A stretch of DNA of 24,464 nucleotides from Irpex lacteus (GCA_001986395.2 MQVO02000135.1:1-24464); one strand, 5' to 3'; positions 11,138 to 21,585 are shown, counted from the first letter of the stretch. The notes: generated by a model not told the origin, from the sequence alone. Numbers and translations are program-made.

Positions 11138-13499
11138 CTAGTACAGCGCATTTACAACCAGGGGCATCAGCACCCCTTCAGCCAGACGGTCTTTGATCAT
11201 AGGCGACATAAGCCCCAGGGGTTTGCGCACAATTTCTACTTTATGTTCGCCGCTCGGCAGAGAGAATCGGAAGTTTTCGACGAGTGAGACAACAATCGCC
11301 TGCATTTCAATAAGCGAGAATCTCCATCTACCACAACCGACATGTGAGTGTTGAGTTGACAGAGCGCGGCAATATTCAAACAGATCCCAGGTTCAAGTAC
11401 TCACCCAATACAACCACGCAAGCCGGCGGCTACGTCAATCACAAGATACCCGTTGATGAGCGGTTTAGATCAAACTATCAGGAGGTGAATACGCACCGAA
11501 AGTCATCCTATTGTGCGTACATTCAGTCAGCAGGAAATTCACTATTTGCAAGCATCGACTTACAAGTTACCATACATCCCGACCTTGTATTCATGCTTGA
11601 CTCTTTCGTCAATAAAGCGCATTGGATTGAACTCATCGGCATCCTCGCCCCAAATCTCCTTGATCCTACAAAATGCACCATCAGCGAGGAGTTTAAATCA
11701 AGTTGTGTCAGTTACCGATTGTACGCGCAGATAGAGACCAAGATGGTTTGACCTTCTGAAATTGGTATTTGATCTATGGGTCGTCCATCCACCGTGATTA
11801 TCGGTTCAGAAAGAGGAATAACGTCGTCTTTCTTGGCCACGCGTGTTAGATGATACACGATAGGATGATACCGCATAACCTCCTATACCACCAGATATGA
11901 TCGTTCAGATGTGAGCTCATTCATCGCAGAATTCCGAATAATGACTAACCTTCACAATAGCTTGTAAGAACGGCATGCTCTCTAGATCATCCATAGAGAA
12001 ATCACACGTAGCGGCCGAGTCTCCTACATCTCGCAAGTTCATGTCCTCCCGTTTCGCCCGAATTTCATCCCTCAGCGTCTCCTGAAAATCTGGGTGTTTT
12101 GCGAGCTCCCATAACATCCAAGTCAGTGTATTGGCCGTAGTTTCATGGCCTGCAAGAACGAGTGCACCCATCTGTGCCATCATTTCCTCTTTTGATAGTT
12201 GTAACGAAGGATTTTCAGAAAGATTGGCGCGTACTGTTGACGGAAAGTCAGCAGGGACTCAGATGTCGCTCCAGACTAAGACGTTGCGTACCAAGCACGC
12301 TCATAACATCCTTCTTTCCCTGCTCAATCTCAACCGTCTTCGCGTCCTTTATCGCTTGCTCTACAAGAGAAGCAGCTACGTTGTCGACAACCTTCCTCGT
12401 TGCACGTAGGGCTCTAAGTCCTCTCCGTGGAATGTATTTGATGAGCTCTAAAACCTTCAACGGGAGGAATCGCCAGGTGGCGCGGAAGAGGATGTCGAAC
12501 ATCGAAGGGTGCAGGCGGACCTTCACAAACATATTCTCATATACCCTAGAAACCTCATTCTGAGAATTATCGAGGGCACCGAATTCAAAGTGAAATGCAG
12601 CTGTATACGCAAGGTATATTAATCCTACAAAGAACAACAATAATATGGATGACGTACTTTCGCCGATGAGATCAAGGGTAGTCCGTGCTAGCCATGTGTT
12701 CATAGCAACTAAACCTCCGTGTAACTCTGAATCTTGCTCTACTTCATCCCTAAGCAGTTGGCACAGCTACATGCCAGCTACACTTTCAATTTGTAAGGTT
12801 TGCATGTCCTGAGCTCACCTTAGCCGCGCTCTTTCTGAATATAGGAAGGAAGGAACGTAATTGAGGAGCAGAAAACGCAGGATTCATGACCTTTCGGTGG
12901 CGAGCATGGGATGAACCGTCTAAAAATGAGGTTATTCACAATGTCTGCCGAAAAGCGCATGAAAAGGTACAAACTTGGTGCATACAGTATGGATTTTCCA
13001 GCCAGCATATTATTAGTCACCAATGACTCAATACTCTTGCCATATCCATATCCGGATTTGTGAAACATATGCTGCAATGCCTACGAGGACTCGGTATGAG
13101 TCGAACGTTGTCACAACTAACGTGGCGAAGCTGGCAAACCTTCGGATCAGCTACTACCAAAACATCTTGCTAAAATTTGTTCAGAAGATCGGGTCAAATA
13201 AGTAGATTGAGACTACGTACACCCAATGGCGCACTCATCCTCCACGCTAGGCCATATCTTTCGGTGAATTGGAAATCCATATCACCAACATTCGTCTGAA
13301 AGAAGAACTCTCGGATGTTACCTAGGAAACAGTTATGAAGCAAGTATTAGATAGATAGTAGACGCGATATCTTACCACGTAAGAAGGAACTAGTTGGTCC
13401 GCGAATGTGTTTGATAGAGCGCCGGAATAATTGACGACAGACGAGAAGTAGACCCGCGGAGACTAATGCAATGATAGAAAGATACGTTTCGTGAGTCAT
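11138..13499 (-). CDS. Cytochrome P450 monooxygenase, gene D (552 aa)
   Basis: Intact 13-exon gene: 13376-13499, 13221-13321, 13140-13169, 12975-13080, 12819-12919, 12658-12766, 12292-12600, 11950-12233, 11716-11882, 11564-11665, 11497-11507, 11405-11429, 11138-11327 (1659 nt with TAG). All introns are GT-AG. Motifs: membrane helix (about 5-22), SIKHIRGP, ARHRKVMNPAFSAPQLRSF, TWLARTTLDLIGE, I-helix AGHETT (321-326), EVMR (389-392), NPMRF, and haem loop FAAGLRGCIGWRF with Cys488. The second loop residue is Ala where the other four genes have Ser, because the microexon ends in G rather than T. Exon 8 is 284 nt, four codons longer than in A-C and the same as in E. FRATWRFLPLKVLE also pairs it with E. 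It ends one codon later than E (ALY). Monooxygenase of unknown substrate. Confidence 0.97.
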
Positions 13500-13569
13500 G
13501 TTTATCTGATGCAAGGTGGTCAGGAAGACGAAAAGGCTTTTGAAGACGACACAGGATGCTAGATAGCCT

Positions 13570-13582
13570 CCTCTTTAATGGG
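13570..13582 (-). promoter_or_regulatory. Core promoter motif shared by genes D and E
   Basis: CCCATTAAAGAGG on the minus strand, about 71 nt before the ATG at 13499. Gene E has CCCATTTAAGAGC about 67 nt before its ATG. The AT centre could serve as a TATA element. Conservation between two diverged paralogues at the same distance is the evidence. Confidence 0.45.
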
Positions 13583-14566
13583 TTGCGACAAAGGCTGGTG
13601 GGTATGATCTCGGCCCGCTCAGTCACAGGAATGCATGTCATTGACCTTGCTGTTGTCACTGTTCTGGTGAAACCGGCACCAGCTGTCCAATGATCTTTTC
13701 CGGGTCAAACAGCTTGAGACATTGCGATATAGCATTCATGGCATGGAGTGTGTGCCTACGAAGGCTTCACGGCGCCGATGACGATATGGGACGCTACATC
13801 TATGATTCTTATGGGCCGATGAGAAGCAGGCACTTTTGGGTATGATACACAAGACAGACTTACACTATGTTCGTGGGAGGACTGAGAAGATTCAACTCGG
13901 TTAAGCCCTGACCGATCACCGTGTGCATACATACGCATAGTGCTAGCCCCCGCGATTGTGGCTGAATGAGAGCCTTGAGTCAGGTGGGGCACATTGACGA
14001 GTACTAGGCAATGCAGCCACGAGGTACTTGAATGGCTCCGTTGACTTCAATTGAAGTGATAGAGAGATACCGCAGCCCTCGCAGGCTAAGTTCGTGGGAC
14101 CATCTCGATTGCTTGCTGAAAATAAAAGGTGTTAAGGTACCACAAAGTAGTACTTATTTCAAAGTAGATACGCTGAAATGGGTGTAGCAATGAGACGAGG
14201 AGCAGCATGCGACAGCCAAGGCTGTTGGGTAAGTAGAGTCAAGTCGCATAAGTCTCGTTTGACAGCCGCCAATGCGCTTCGGCAACACCCGTTTAACACT
14301 TGTGGCGTCTTTCCTTTTCAAGCAAGAGTTTGTTCTGACCGCCGTGGCCAGCCATCAGGAGAATGGGCATCAGGACATCGACAAAGTACTCAACTGTCTA
14401 CAGCAATTCATAGATTGATACAAGATACCGTGTCAATGCTCAACTAATGATACATCAATAGTATCAGATTCGAAAGCAGTGCGTTAACAGCACAATCAAT
14501 AGTCACTTGGCAGCTAGTAGTACGGCGAGAAATGGCACACCAGCTTGCAGTCAGCTCCCAGGATTT
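13583..14566. other. Intergenic, between P450 E and P450 D
   Basis: About 1 kb without a supported gene. Short frames at 13756-13992 (minus) and 14178-14447 (plus) have no recognisable features. It should include the 3' UTR of gene E and the upstream region of gene D. Confidence 0.6.
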
Positions 14567-16897
14567 CTAAAGGGCCTTGACCGCTAAGGGCATAAGTACG
14601 CCCTCATCATGGCGATCTTTCACCATAGGTGACATGAGACCGATAGGCTTGCGCACAATCTCTACTCTCTCCTCCTTGGGAGGAAGAGAGAATTCGAAGT
14701 TCTCAATTAGTGCGACGATGATGGCTTGCATCTCAATGAGCGAGAACCTCCATCTAAAATACAAGATCAGTGATTGGCCAATCGAAGGCGCGCCATGAGT
14801 AAGAGAGCCGTACCCGATACATCCACGTAAACCAGCGGCTGCGTTAATCACCGACACGTCAGAGCTGTCTATCATGCAACACCTTCAGAAGTACTCACAG
14901 AATGACATCCTAGAAAACGCACATGCAATCAGAAAAGGTTACGTTCAATCTTTGCAAATGTAAACTTACAGGTTCCCGTACATGCCGACCTTGAATTCGT
15001 GCTCGACCCTGCCTTCGATGAACCGCATCGGGTTGAACTCGTCAGCGTCTTCTCCCCAAATTTTCTTGATGCTATGGGAGGTGAACGTAAACAACCGACG
15101 AAAAAACTGCTGAGCAAATTGCCTACTTACCGATTGTAAGCGCAGATAGAGACTAAAATAGTCTGATCCTTCGCAACCGACACGTGGTCCACGACTTCTC
15201 CACTGGACGTAGTTATCGGCTCAGAAAGAGGAATAACATCGTCTTTCTTCGCTGCGCGCATCAAATGATATACTATAGGATGGAATCGCAAGACCTCCTG
15301 CGTTACCACAATCAGTTCCCAATCTATGCCTTCGCCGTCGTCAATAATACTTGCCTTCAGGACAGCCTGTAGAAATGGCATGCTCTCCAAATCATCCATG
15401 GAGAAGTCTCTGCTACCAGCTACGGCTCCAATATCCCTTGCATTGATATCTTCCCTCTTGTCGCGAATCTCCTCCCTCAACCGGTCCTGGAACTGCGGAT
15501 GCTTGGAGAGCTCCCACAACAGCCATGTCAGGGTATTGGCCGTCGTTTCGTGACCGGCAAGAGTAAGAGCACCCATTTGCGCCATCATCTCCTTCTTTGA
15601 GAGCCGTGATGACAAGTTTTCAGACATGTTCGCACGTACTAATGCTCAACTGTGAGACAGACCATCGCCCAGAGTAGAAAGAAGAAACGTACCGAGCACG
15701 CTCATGACATCCTTCTTACCCTTCTCAATTTCGACCCTCTGTGCATCTTGAATAGCTTGGTCCACAAGGGAGCTGGCCACTTTGTCGATCACCTTCCTCG
15801 TAGCACGCGGTGCGCTGTATTCTCTCCTGGGAAGGTACTTGACGAACTCGAGGAGTTTGAACGGGAAGAATCGCCATGTGGCACGGAAGATGGTGTCGAG
15901 CACGGAAGGGTGCATACGCGCCTTTACGAACATGTTCTCGTACGCCTCGGAGACCTCATTCTTGGAGTTATCAAGAGCGCCAAACTCAAAGTGGAATGCA
16001 GCTGAGTATATGGTCAGCGGCGTTGATATTGCTACGCTTATTCGAAATACGTACATTCTCCGATCACGTCAAGGGTGGTCCGTGATAACCATGCATTTAT
16101 AGGAGTCAATTTCCCGCCAGGTCCTGATTCTTGCTGAACTTCATCTTTGAGGAATCGGCATAGCTGGACGAGGGTTATGATGTAGAGCTTCATAATATGT
16201 CATCATATACTCACCTTATCGGCACTACGCCTGAATAAAGGTAGAAAAGAACGCAACTGTGGAGCGGAAAAGGCGGGGTTCATTACCTTGCGGTGACGAG
16301 AGTGAACAGATCCATCTGCAAGAGACGTTAATTTGACGGACAACAGCTGGTAAATGACCGTACTTGGTGAGTATAGTATAGAAGGACCAATCAACAGGTT
16401 GGTGTTGACAAGTGTCTCGACGTTCTTCCCATACCCATATCCAGACTTGTGGAACATATGCTGTAAGGCCTATGAGCAGTGCTTTAGATTAGCCACATAC
16501 TACGAGATGGATGTTAACGATGTTTATACCTTGGGATCTGCGATGGCCAGGACATCTTGCTATAACCCGTTGAGTGAGGACAATGTGGGGGACGAGCTGA
16601 GCGACTTACACCAAAAGGTGCCGTCATTCTCCACACCAAGCCGTACTCTTTGGTGAACTTGAAATCCATATCACCGACATTGGTCTGATAAAAGAAGTCT
16701 CGAATGTTCCCTGGTTAATGAGAACTACGTATCAGCCACAACAGTCCCTTATGGCTCCGCGAGATATCCTTACCACGGAAAAAAGATCCAGAAGGCCCGC
16801 GAATATGCTTGATGGAATAACGAAATAGTTGACGATAGATGGTGGATGCGATCACCAAAAGTAACGAAGTGATGGGAATATAGGTCGCAGTGCCCAT
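14567..16897 (-). CDS. Cytochrome P450 monooxygenase, gene E (551 aa)
   Basis: Intact 13-exon gene: 16774-16897, 16610-16710, 16530-16559, 16364-16469, 16215-16315, 16055-16163, 15693-16001, 15355-15638, 15131-15297, 14970-15071, 14899-14909, 14814-14838, 14567-14753 (1656 nt with TAG). ATG 16897 is preferred over upstream in-frame Met codons because exon 1 then equals the 124 nt of C and D. Motifs: membrane helix (about 5-20), SIKHIRGP, SRHRKVMNPAFSAPQLRSF, AWLSRTTLDVIGE, I-helix AGHETT (321-326), EVLR (389-392), NPMRF (457-461), and haem loop FSAGLRGCIGWRF with Cys488. Intron 8 (15298-15354, 57 nt) has a GC donor and no in-frame stop, so retaining it would add 19 residues just before ExxR. 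It groups with D. Monooxygenase of unknown substrate. Confidence 0.97.
15298..15354 (-). other. GC-AG intron 8 of gene E
   Basis: Read on the minus strand the exon end AAG is followed by GCAAGT, and the intron ends ACGCAG before GAGGTC. Genes B, C and D have GT at this exact site, and the homologous protein join (LK followed by ExxR) fixes the boundary. The length is 57 nt, divisible by three and open, so a retained form stays in frame. Confidence 0.85.
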
Positions 16898-16963
16898 AGT
16901 GTTACACTCAGAGATAATGCAACCGGATAGCTTCTGGGGAAAGAGAAACGACATGAGCATCAG

Positions 16964-16976
16964 GCTCTTAAATGGG
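16964..16976 (-). promoter_or_regulatory. Core promoter motif of gene E, shared with gene D
   Basis: CCCATTTAAGAGC on the minus strand, about 67 nt before the ATG at 16897, matching the CCCATTAAAGAGG of gene D in sequence and distance. Confidence 0.45.
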
Positions 16977-17789
16977 ATTGGGAGTGTGAACTCACGGTTT
17001 CTGAGCCGGCCCGTCCAGTCAGAGAATGGGATGTCAGCAATCCGCTCGAGTTTCCATACTTCTGAGAAACTCGCTTGAACCTCGCGTCTATCGAATTGTC
17101 GATGCCTACTCATTCCACACAACTCCGGCGATGGATACGTCTGTGCATGCTGTAATGGCGGCCGCGGATCTTAGAGGAACATCCCAAGCACCATTGCGTG
17201 GCGCCGGTCGTGGTCAATGTAATGTTCGAACTCTAGTTCTCAGGTCGGCCTTATGATGCTGCTGAGAATAAGAAGCATTCGGGCGGTATGATAACTATGA
17301 ACGTTATGCTCACAGGAAGTCATCGAATATTCGAGCACCACTCGAGTACCCCGTGTATACGGCAGTCAACGGCTTGTGGTGTTACGCATGTTCAAGGCAT
17401 ACATCTGCAGGCTTCTCCGTCGTCGAAGGAGGAACTGAGTGGCATTGGCAGTGAGTCAGGACAGGTTTGCAGCGTCCGAGGGGAACGGCTCATGGGACAC
17501 AACCGCTCGCTTTTGTGAGATTACAGGTAGTTCAATGTCTTTGCCTGGGAGGGTGAGGTCATAGTTCGGAGGGAGTGAGTGTGCGACCGCAAGTCAGACT
17601 TATGTATACACTCACCTAGCATACACAACTTGCGGCCCGATATACTAGTCTCTGTCACCAAACCTCTCCGCACCTTTCTTAGAAAGCCCATAAAACGTCG
17701 TAAGTAACGTAGCGCGGCAGCCTCCAGCCAACTGAAGGATGTGGCTGGGACGAAAACATGGTACTGCTTCAAGTTCGAGTGCCCATCGT

Positions 17790-17803
17790 ACGCGTATACG
17801 CGT
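17790..17803. promoter_or_regulatory. 14-bp perfect palindrome with two ACGCGT sites
   Basis: ACGCGTATACGCGT is its own reverse complement and holds two copies of ACGCGT, the MCB core bound by MBF/Swi6-type G1/S regulators in yeasts. It lies about 0.9 kb before gene E and 1 kb past the BTB gene. Its sequence is certain; its function is a guess. Confidence 0.3.
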
Positions 17804-18776
17804 GGCGTCTTCCATATTTGTGACTGCCACGTGTTTACTTACTTACGAGGCCTCCTCGGAACTCCTCGGCCTCTCGTCTACAGATCAAAATTTGCGCCTC
17901 CGTGCTCATTCCATGAGTGGATGTAAGAACTAAGTTCTGCTGCTTACTGTAAGTATGATACGGCATCGAATGAATACAAGCTAGCGATAAGATGATCTGC
18001 ACGGTGATCCACGATGAAACTAGAGTTGAAATCACTCTGGCAGCGTGTACAGCCTAAGTATCTGAGTCAACTGACACCACGGGCAAAGGGCGATGCCGCT
18101 TCGTAGGCAAGCCGGAAGAAATTGGGTCGGAGGTTTAAATTACTTAAGACAAGGTTCGGTTTCCGTAATTAAAACTTGCCTCGATCGCCGAGCTTGAAGT
18201 AGTTCCGGGGTGCTTAGTTTAACAAGCGGATGGGAGGAATGTTTATAAGGATGACTGGCAGCCAGTCGTCGTCAACAAATAATGGCTGCCGACTTTGCTC
18301 TAAGATGTTATCAAAAACAACCACTATGCGGAAAATCAAACAATGCACGTGGTCGATAGAATAACAGGCTGGCCTCGCAGAAATGATGATGATTGATAAA
18401 CTTTGATCGGACATGACGACACCTTCACGTGCCTTTACAAGTTTATCTGGCCTCTGATCGGAAATGATAAAGTATAGTTAAAAGGAGCAGCGCCGCGAAC
18501 GTTAGCTATAAAGGGTAGTGGGATTACCATAATAAGGAGATTACTCGCTGACTTGTACGATATTGGTTTTGCTTTCGTCACATACGTCACAGAGTCATAA
18601 CGATGTCACACCCTACTAGTCACGGGCGCCATTCTCTAATACTTATATATCTTATCAAAAGCGCTTCCAGCCTTCAATCCGACGGCTATTCGTAGATAGA
18701 CATATAATGCGTGTAGATCATAAGACAGTAAGACAGCATTTTAGCAATATAACCCAACCGATAAATCCTGTCCCAT

Positions 18777-19756
18777 TCAAACGTCGTGGAAGTAGTGATC
18801 ACGGCGAGCCCGCAATGCCGCCGTCACCACGAAACGCATCTCTCTACGAAGTCCAGAGCAGTAGAAGAACCTAAAGAACCTCTGACACTCGCCGCAAATA
18901 GCCACCTCTTCACGAGAGGCCGTGGAAAGCCTGTCTAGGATGGAACGCGCGCACTGGTAGGGTTCGCCAATGAGCAAGGCGTGCCCAACATCCCTCCAAA
19001 GGCGCATCATAGGTCCGGAGCAGGTTCCATCGTTTGAGCACATAATCGCAGTGGACGCCACACGATAGACCGGAGGATGATTATTAATGAGCTGATGGCG
19101 TTCAGCACTAATGCTCTGACGCACACTCGAGAGGGCGTCCAGAACATCAGCCGGCAGCCTGCGTAGCTCATCCTCGGACTGCCTCTGCAACGGGAACGAA
19201 GCCAGGGCCTCAAAGGAAGGCTTGAACCACTGCTGCACACCGTACTGGATAGATAGGGCGAGCATACGGGTTGGGCCTGCCACGTGAGATAGCTCGGTAA
19301 GCTTCCGCACGGCGAACTCCCGACCTCTAGGGCTGTCGTACATGTCGGACATCTTGAGTAGGCCCTCGAGCTCGTCCACGGTGAACGTATCCCGGCTGTG
19401 ATATGGATATGCTCTATTCAGTAAACATGAAATGAGCGCAACGTGTAGATACTTACAAATCTGGGAATATGAACTTCAAGAATGCGTTGAACTCCGGAGC
19501 GGCAGTGGAAGACAGTACGAGAGGAGTGTCATCAGAGGACCCAACGACGTCGCCGTCCGGCTGAGGCATAAGCAGACAGTCCGCCCATGTGCCACTGCGG
19601 CCCGCAACATGGGACATCGGGATACGGTAGAGTGTATCTTCCACCTAGGGAGTGTTCACAGTATCAGCAATGATCACTTCGCAGAGCGACAAAAAGTACC
19701 CTGATTATAAGAGGACGTTCATCTGGATAGTAATGGCGTGGGGAACGCTCTGGCAT
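18777..19756 (-). CDS. BTB/POZ domain protein (293 aa)
   Basis: Three exons on the minus strand: 19700-19756, 19457-19644 and 18777-19413 (882 nt with TGA). Both introns are GT-AG (55 and 43 nt) and keep frame. The BTB fold spans about residues 18-115, with the hallmarks VEDTLYRIP, then GSSDDTPLVL, then EFNAFLKFIFPDL across the second intron, then VDELEGLLKMSDMYD. This is the usual pattern of the large family of short BTB proteins in Agaricomycetes. The rest is helical, ending in a CGECQRFFRFFYC stretch with three Cys that may bind metal or fold as a helical pair. Such proteins are thought to mediate protein-protein contacts, some as cullin-3 adaptors; the partner here is unknown. The start ATG at 19756 is inferred from the short lead before VEDTLYRIP, and a further upstream exon cannot be excluded. 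Confidence 0.88.
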
Positions 19757-20476
19757 GGTAAGTGATTTGAGGATTGCGATGTTTGAGACGACTGACCGTT
19801 ACAGAGTTTTGAGCCACGTTTTATAGGATTTTCGAGTTCTACGGGTCGCTTTTCCAGGCGCGTTGCAACCGGGTCTGTCGTCTAGCATTTGCATCATCGT
19901 TCTGCAGAGGCCTCAAAGGCGTGATTGTTTGTTTATCTCGGCATTTTGAAGGACGACAAAGCAATCCGCTGCGCTTGGCAGGGCTGCGACAGGCACGAGT
20001 GCGCCCTTGAAGCGAAGCGATGTGAAGTGGTGTGAAGTAGTGTGAAGTAGTGTGAAGTGCAATATTTAGAACAAAGCATACCAGGTGTTCCAGGCTCATT
20101 ACATCAGATGCGTCGACGGAAATGCAAATTAGTGGCCGGTTAGCGATAACAATAGCGTCATATATTCTGGTCACCTGAGTCGCACGCTCGTCCGAGTAGT
20201 GGATACAGGAGAGCAATTGATTGATCTGATTCTATCGGCGGATCGGACCTCGATTGATGCGGCGTACGGTACACGATGAGTTGGCATAATTGCCTTATTC
20301 GGTGCGATAGGGCACGATCCAGAGGCCGATCTCCATCCGAGTAGATCGCAGTAGCCCGTCCAAAAGTGACACAGCACAGACGCTGCGATCCGTGCCATCG
20401 ATATCCTACTGGCGCATATTGATGCAGAGGAAACGGGCGGTGAGTTATTATGATTGCCTTATTGGGAATAACGTAC
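19757..20476. other. Upstream flank of the BTB gene, no supported gene
   Basis: Holds the 10-bp repeat at 20021-20059. A 121-codon minus-strand frame (20158-20523) has no recognisable domain; part of it may belong to the exon chain suggested at 20477-20753. Confidence 0.45.
20021..20059. repeat. 10-bp tandem repeat, four copies
   Basis: Four consecutive units of TGTGAAGTRG, the last ending GTGC. The preceding AGCGAAGCGA looks like a decayed further copy. Simple minisatellite in DNA upstream of the BTB gene. Confidence 0.9.
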
Positions 20477-20753
20477 CGCCTAGTTGCAGCAGAAGGCTCG
20501 CACGTGCGCACGGTTCTATGCATGTCATATTGGACGTTGATTGTACGTGGCAGCTGCGGTGGATCATGAGTGTGTTATGACTACTTCTTTCAGTAAGTAC
20601 GTACCGCGCTGTATCGATACCGCCCGGAATAGATTGAGTTTGAGTGGTCTTGTGTATTAGTCAAGTTAAATCTACCAACTACTCACCTTGTGTGGCATGA
20701 ATTCCGACGGTCCAGTATCTACGACCGCTCAATATAAATTCCAGAATAGTCAT
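20477..20753 (-). CDS. Possible 5' end of an unrecognised multi-exon gene
   Basis: An ATG at 20753 opens a frame MTILEFILSGRRYWTVGIHA that ends in a GTGAGT donor. Joining minus-strand segments 20687-20753, 20605-20648 and 20477-20553 keeps one open frame (188 nt) across GT-AG introns of 38 and 51 nt. The 38-nt intron is short for this genome, and no continuation past 20477 could be fixed, because two competing frames stay open in 20170-20400. No family is recognised. This may be a chance assembly of open segments. Confidence 0.2.
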
Positions 20754-21228
20754 ACCCTCGACATTGTATAATCCACGCCACAAGAGTGTAACGAAAGCTC
20801 TCCTACAACTTACCACGGCTTCCGTTCACCCTATCTCCCTCCTTATCCGTTACTATCCATCTCCTATCGGCAACACCCACCCATTATACTACGCACCTAC
20901 GCCCTCCTACCACACCTTGGCCATGGTTTCATGGTCGCACCTAGTGAGTTCAACGTTCCAGCCACCATTTCGAGCCCTCATATTCCAATACGTACCGTCC
21001 GCAGAGCCTCCCCTTCCAGAATTTCATCCACGTACTTCGAATGCGCTACGAAATCGCAGTGCATTTGAGGCTGTGGCCGTACGAGGAGAAGAAATACTCT
21101 ACTCACCTGACGAGCCCCTTCCGCATTGCCTCCGTTTGTCCCAAATGCACTAACGCGATTGATCAGCCTTCGCCGTCGCTTAGTCGTCCATACATCACTC
21201 ACCAATGTCTCATCCCATCCTCAGCCCC

Positions 21229-21348
21229 ATTCCTGACCTTCCCGTGAAACAGACGTCCTTCTCTGCTGTTCGAACGTCCCTTACCGATATTCCTGGCCCT
21301 TTCACAAATGACACGTCCCCCCCCACTGTTCGGACGTCCTACACTGTC
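21229..21348. repeat. Diverged 60-bp tandem duplication
   Basis: Copies at 21229-21288 and 21289-21348 both start ATTCCTGRCC, share ACGTCC near unit position 25, and share CTGTTCGRACGTCC near position 39. The second copy contains a run of eight C. An overall match of roughly two thirds was judged by eye. Confidence 0.6.
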
Positions 21349-21585
21349 CCATTGATACCGAGCTACATCCCTTCAAATAATACACTCACCTGAACTTCTC
21401 CTTTTCTCGAAAGCTGGCTCCCTCCTGACCCCCTGTGAGTTTGCAATGACGCCCGCCTTGTTCTCTGCTGCCCCTCTAGCACCCTTAGGTTTGCATCCCC
21501 TGTCCTTTACCTTGCTTCGTGACTCATTCCTTCCCTGCGCTACTCGTTCCCTCTTGTTCTGTTGGACGTCGTCACTCTATATTGA

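Larger units (their letters stand above)
16898..18776. other. Intergenic, upstream of P450 E and downstream of the BTB gene
   Basis: About 1.9 kb. Several 60-85 codon frames overlap on both strands near 17500-17930, but none shows a domain or a convincing splice chain, so no gene is called. Small palindromes lie at 17790-17803 and 18253-18267 (GACTGGC, A, GCCAGTC). From 18100 to 18750 the DNA is AT-richer and looks non-coding. Confidence 0.55.

Noticed and set aside
15127..15627. Reading gene E straight through intron 8 as a real 19-residue insertion
   Set aside because: The other four genes splice at exactly this place, and the insert separates LK from the ExxR helix. Kept only as a possible retained-intron form.
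1..16897. A biosynthetic gene cluster
   Set aside because: Only P450s of one family are present. There is no terpene synthase, polyketide or peptide synthase, transporter or pathway regulator, so a tandem expansion explains the region better.
16898..17122. N-terminal extension of gene E to an upstream in-frame Met
   Set aside because: It would add about 75 unrelated residues before the membrane helix. The downstream ATG gives the same 124-nt first exon as genes C and D.
20764..21153. 129-codon plus-strand frame rich in Pro, Ser and Leu
   Set aside because: It lies in pyrimidine-rich DNA, lacks any domain or start context, and overlaps the better minus-strand splice candidates.
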